Positions 15,155 through 15,732 of a stretch of 15,732 nucleotides of DNA are shown here, piece by piece. A program made the position numbers and the translations under genes. The DNA lies in assembly GCA_025455725.1 (NCBI GenBank), contig JALOLY010000021.1, positions 1 to 15,732 of the forward strand. Direction: 5' to 3'. Under the pieces are notes generated by a model. That model did no database searches. It was given only the letters and a program-made list of their open reading frames with translations, and was not told the origin of the DNA. This DNA comes from Amoebophilaceae bacterium (lineage in GTDB: Bacteria > Bacteroidota > Bacteroidia > Cytophagales > Amoebophilaceae). The first letter of the stretch is position 1, and the number at the start of each line of letters is the position of its first letter.

Positions 15155-15732
<578 letters not shown>

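Overview
Organism. The window looks like chromosome from a Bacteroidota (Cytophagales-type) bacterium that lives inside host cells, perhaps close to the Amoebophilus/Cardinium group. The protein families (AtpD, RuvB, HolA, RecO, FolA) read as Bacteroidota. Start codons lack Shine-Dalgarno sequences. Several genes and the rRNA are preceded by TAnnTTTG, the -7 element of Bacteroidota promoters. An intracellular life is inferred from the gene-poor layout (about one third non-coding, with gaps of 1 to 1.9 kb), an insertion-sequence end, 23S rRNA with no 16S or tRNA before it, and an MFS carrier of a type I associate with intracellular bacteria. Genus is not settled, and base composition seems higher in G+C than I would expect for Cardinium.

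Layout. 1-170 is the 3' end of an IS5-like transposase. 350-2101 (+) is the signal peptide peptidase sppA. 2102-3167 is a gene-free stretch ending in an imperfect 80-bp direct repeat, each copy carrying a promoter-like element. 3168-4673 (+) is atpD, without atpC beside it. On the minus strand follow recO (4694-5380), a rhomboid protease (5442-6230) and folA (6566-7096). An AT-rich divergent intergenic region separates folA from a plus-strand gene for a protein made of two tandem P-loop kinase domains (7309-8376). After a 1-kb gap come divergent ruvB (9427-10455, -) and holA (10596-11618, +), then an MFS transporter (11938-13251, -). A 1.9-kb gene-free stretch ends in a promoter, a structured leader with a boxA-like element and the 5' end of 23S rRNA (about 15155 to the window end, +).

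How the parts relate. The set is mostly housekeeping: DNA replication and repair (holA, ruvB, recO), energy (atpD), folate and probable nucleotide phosphorylation (folA and the tandem kinase, divergently transcribed), membrane proteolysis (sppA, rhomboid) and solute uptake (MFS). Operons are very short or absent, with genes scattered and flipped, as expected of a rearranged, shrinking genome.

Best candidates for something new: the tandem-duplicated P-loop kinase with paired DR/DK-x-H-x-S-E motifs; the duplicated promoter segment before atpD; and the free-standing 23S transcription unit with its own promoter and antitermination-like leader. No CRISPR array, tRNA, toxin-antitoxin pair, phage or defence locus was seen.
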